A stretch of 8,196 nucleotides of DNA from Actinomycetota bacterium (lineage in GTDB: Bacteria > Actinomycetota > Actinomycetes > Nanopelagicales > Nanopelagicaceae), in assembly GCA_947377725.1 (NCBI GenBank), contig CANCGX010000091.1:1-8196 (forward strand), read 5' to 3'. The translations under genes and the position numbers were made by a program. How positions within the stretch are numbered: position 1 is the stretch's first letter; every line of letters starts with the position of its first letter. Positions 6,723-8,196 of the stretch are shown in pieces. The notes beneath the pieces were generated by a model. It saw only the letters and a program-made list of their open reading frames with translations. It ran no database searches and was not told the origin of the DNA.

Positions 6723-7825
6723 GATGTGATTGTCTCCTCTGCTATTGCTGGTGAAAGTGTGTTTCCGCGTCCGCCTGCTCCGGTAACAATGACAGCCCCC
6801 GGCGCAACTTCACGGCGAAAATAGATATCCGAACTCGTCGATTGACTATAAATTCCACTCCAACGTTTTGCTATTTTGAACTTCTGTCCAAAAATATTGG
6901 AGATGACATTAGTGAGGTGCTCATAAGGCTCTTCAATTATTTCATGTGAGAATGGTTCTTCATATAGGTGTGTATCACCGATAGTGAACGAGCCATCAAA
7001 ACGAGGAGCAAGCAATAATTGCATGTGATGCTCCTTAGCTAACTTGGATTGTGGTGGAAGTTGATCCAGCGAAAGATTTTTAAATGCTGGGTAATATCGC
7101 ATGGAGTCAGCGTCCGCGATTGAATGACCCAATTTCTCGGCAATAGGAGCGGTTGCTCCCATTTGTAAGAAAACCTTGCGAATTGGTGCTTCTTGAAAAT
7201 ATTCTGAAAGGAAACCTGCGTGCGCAGCGCCCGGACATAGTGCCAGAAAATCCGCAGATAGTTTCTCGCCGTTTGCGTCGACAATATGATTTCCTGTATC
7301 GCTATGCGCGAAATTAACTACGTCAAAGTCTGGTCTCCACTCGTAGCGAGCATTCTTTGACATCTCATTTCTAAGGCCGGATAAAAGAAGATTTGGTTCT
7401 ACAGCTGCATCTGTTGTGCATTGAAGTCCCCCAATAAAGTTGCCTCCAAGCAAAGGCTCTAATTCTTGAACTTCTCGTTTATGAAGGATGCGAAAACCTC
7501 TGAGAACTGCATCATCCATAGCCGCTGCTTCTTGCATGACAGCAAATTCGGAATCTGTTTGCGCAATGGTAAGTGAGCCGTTAGGTCTAAATCCGATGGA
7601 TGCTTCAGAACCGATTTCGCCCCACAGTTGGCGAGCTCGGATTGCTAAATCCAGTTCGGCCCCAGCTTCACGTCCGCTGACCCAAACCAGCCCGAAATTG
7701 CGAACTGACGCAGAACTTGGGATGGAATCTCTCTCTACGTGAATGACTTCAAGGCCAGCTTTAAGTGCCAAATAAGCATGCATGGTGCCAATAACCCCGC
7801 CGCCAACCACGAGAATTCTCTTCAT
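6710..7825 (-). CDS. FAD-dependent oxidoreductase, TIGR03364 type, probable aminophosphonate oxidase/dehydrogenase
   Basis: This 371-residue protein of the DAO (D-amino acid oxidase-like) fold probably deaminates an aminophosphonate oxidatively to the aldehyde used by the adjacent hydrolase. Seen directly: dinucleotide-binding GGGVIG (8-13), an acidic E31 ending the second strand (IHVERD), the motif SVRNFGLVW (40-48), and a C-terminal FAD-contact segment VTGAGGRGNTLSPAIAEE. The length matches the family (~365). The TIGR03364 family was defined by its association with phosphonatase-like hydrolases. As I recall, recent biochemical work on such cluster-linked enzymes reports activity on 2-aminoethylphosphonate and its N-methyl form; which one applies here is open. 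The start is ATG 7823-7825, placing the Rossmann glycine motif at the N-terminus. The open frame reaches 7942, but that would cross the start of the divergent gene. No Shine-Dalgarno is visible, so a leaderless or very short-leader mRNA is possible. It overlaps the hydrolase by 13 bases. Confidence 0.9.
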   Translation of the reverse strand: MKRILVVGGGVIGTMHAYLALKAGLEVIHVERDSIPSSASVRNFGLVWVSGREAGAELDLAIRARQLWGEIGSEASIGFRPNGSLTIAQTDSEFAVMQEAAAMDDAVLRGFRILHKREVQELEPLLGGNFIGGLQCTTDAAVEPNLLLSGLRNEMSKNARYEWRPDFDVVNFAHSDTGNHIVDANGEKLSADFLALCPGAAHAGFLSEYFQEAPIRKVFLQMGATAPIAEKLGHSIADADSMRYYPAFKNLSLDQLPPQSKLAKEHHMQLLLAPRFDGSFTIGDTHLYEEPFSHEIIEEPYEHLTNVISNIFGQKFKIAKRWSGIYSQSTSSDIYFRREVAPGAVIVTGAGGRGNTLSPAIAEETITSWAL

Positions 7826-7925
7826 GGTGAGGGATTTAACGCCTATTTTGTTAAAAGAAGGTGCGCTCCCCTGAGGTTTTAGGTGATGATTGGGTGAACA
7901 TTTTGCGACTAAAGACAGGAAAATT
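7826..7925. promoter_or_regulatory. Divergent promoter region between phosphonate operon and PutA-like gene
   Basis: This 100-base spacer lies between two divergently transcribed genes and must hold the start signals for both unless longer starts are used. On the minus strand TTAAAT (7834-7839) sits 8 bases before the oxidoreductase ATG and could be a -10 element for a leaderless transcript; the matching -35 is poor (ACCTTC, 7857-7862). A direct-repeat element lies further upstream at 7878-7899. On the plus strand AGGA (7917-7920) is a reasonable Shine-Dalgarno, but no clear promoter hexamers stand out. Confidence 0.5.
7878..7899 (-). promoter_or_regulatory. PHO-box-like 11-base direct repeats
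   Basis: On the minus strand two adjacent 11-base units are GTTCACCCAAT (7889-7899) and CATCACCTAAA (7878-7888). They share TCACC(C/T)AA in the same register. Actinobacterial PhoP/RegX3-type sites, as known from Streptomyces (GTTCACC units) and mycobacteria, are direct repeats with an 11-base period. A third, degenerate unit, AGTCGCAAAAT (7900-7910), may precede them. The element lies 52 bases upstream of the oxidoreductase ATG. Phosphate-starvation activation of the operon is inferred from sequence similarity and from the operon's role. Confidence 0.5.
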
Positions 7926-8196
7926 GTGGACCCGTTAATCACCGACCCAACACTTGATCAGACGTCCATCGTCTCCATAGAGCGCGCTCGCGAGTTAATT
8001 CAATCCTCAGAGAAACTTCGTACCCGCCGCGAAAATGCGAATCGCAAGCGCTTCGGTCGCCTCTTCAAAGATCCTAAAGCTATCGAAGTAACTATCACTT
8101 TGACCGATGAAGTTATGCGCATTCACTCAATGCGGGAAGCCATCACTATTTTTAATCATGCCGCTAAGAAAGCATCCGTGAAGGGATTTGGTCCCT
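7926..8196 (+). CDS. Probable proline dehydrogenase / 1-pyrroline-5-carboxylate dehydrogenase (PutA-like), N-terminal part
   Basis: The gene leaves the right edge, so only 90 residues are present. They are helical and charged: an arm with ERARELIQSSEKLRTRRENANRK, split here only by description, then GRLFKDPKAIEV, LTDEVMRIHSMREAI and KGFG near the edge. By eye this resembles the N-terminal helical region of actinobacterial bifunctional PutA-like enzymes, in which a segment like FTDEVLRP...KGLGP precedes the proline dehydrogenase barrel. Such enzymes oxidise proline to glutamate. No catalytic residue lies within the window, so the call rests on N-terminal similarity only. The start is GTG 7926-7928 with AGGA (7917-7920) 5 bases upstream. 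A TTG at 7890-7892 is a less likely alternative. It is divergent from the phosphonate operon and need not be functionally linked to it. Confidence 0.7.
   Translation, partial: MDPLITDPTLDQTSIVSIERARELIQSSEKLRTRRENANRKRFGRLFKDPKAIEVTITLTDEVMRIHSMREAITIFNHAAKKASVKGFGP

Noticed and set aside
7826..7942. Extended start of the FAD oxidoreductase
   Set aside because: It would add 39 unrelated residues before the GGGVIG motif, cross the divergent spacer and overlap the start of the PutA-like gene.

Overview
The window looks like a piece of a low-GC actinobacterial genome. Base composition is near balanced to slightly AT-rich, yet several proteins resemble actinobacterial families: a ChoD-type GMC oxidoreductase, a TIGR03767-type metallophosphoesterase with long inserts, and the N-terminus of a PutA-like proline/glutamate-semialdehyde enzyme. 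Streamlined freshwater Actinobacteria of the Nanopelagicales (acI) type fit best, but this is inferred from style and composition only.

Layout: eight genes lie head to tail on the minus strand from about 7825 down to 1. In transcription order they are: a FAD-dependent amine/amino-acid oxidase-like protein (TIGR03364 type); a phosphonatase-like HAD hydrolase (TIGR03351 type); a secreted ABC substrate-binding protein; two ABC permeases; an ABC ATPase; a calcineurin-like metallophosphoesterase; and the first ~130 residues of a GMC oxidoreductase that leaves the window at its left edge. Most junctions overlap or are separated by fewer than 60 bases. The one larger gap, 112 bases, lies between the hydrolase and the binding protein. 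A ninth gene, probably proline dehydrogenase/1-pyrroline-5-carboxylate dehydrogenase, starts at 7926 on the plus strand and leaves the window at its right edge. The ~100-base divergent spacer 7826-7925 is the probable promoter region for both directions.

Interpretation: the minus-strand genes form a plausible aminophosphonate-scavenging operon of the type that uses no PhnW transaminase. The importer would bring in an aminophosphonate, the FAD enzyme would oxidatively deaminate it to a phosphono-aldehyde, and the HAD hydrolase would cleave the C-P bond to give phosphate and an aldehyde. The hydrolase keeps the nucleophile Asp, the DxAGTT motif and the Schiff-base Lys. The metallophosphoesterase lacks the Tat signal usual in its family, so it is probably cytosolic and may release the substrate from, or process, phospho- or phosphonate esters. 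The spacer in front of the operon carries two 11-base direct-repeat units resembling an actinobacterial PHO (PhoP/RegX3) box, which would fit phosphate-starvation control.

No tRNA, rRNA, CRISPR array, insertion sequence or convincing intrinsic terminator was seen. Gene-free stretches are all shorter than about 115 bases.
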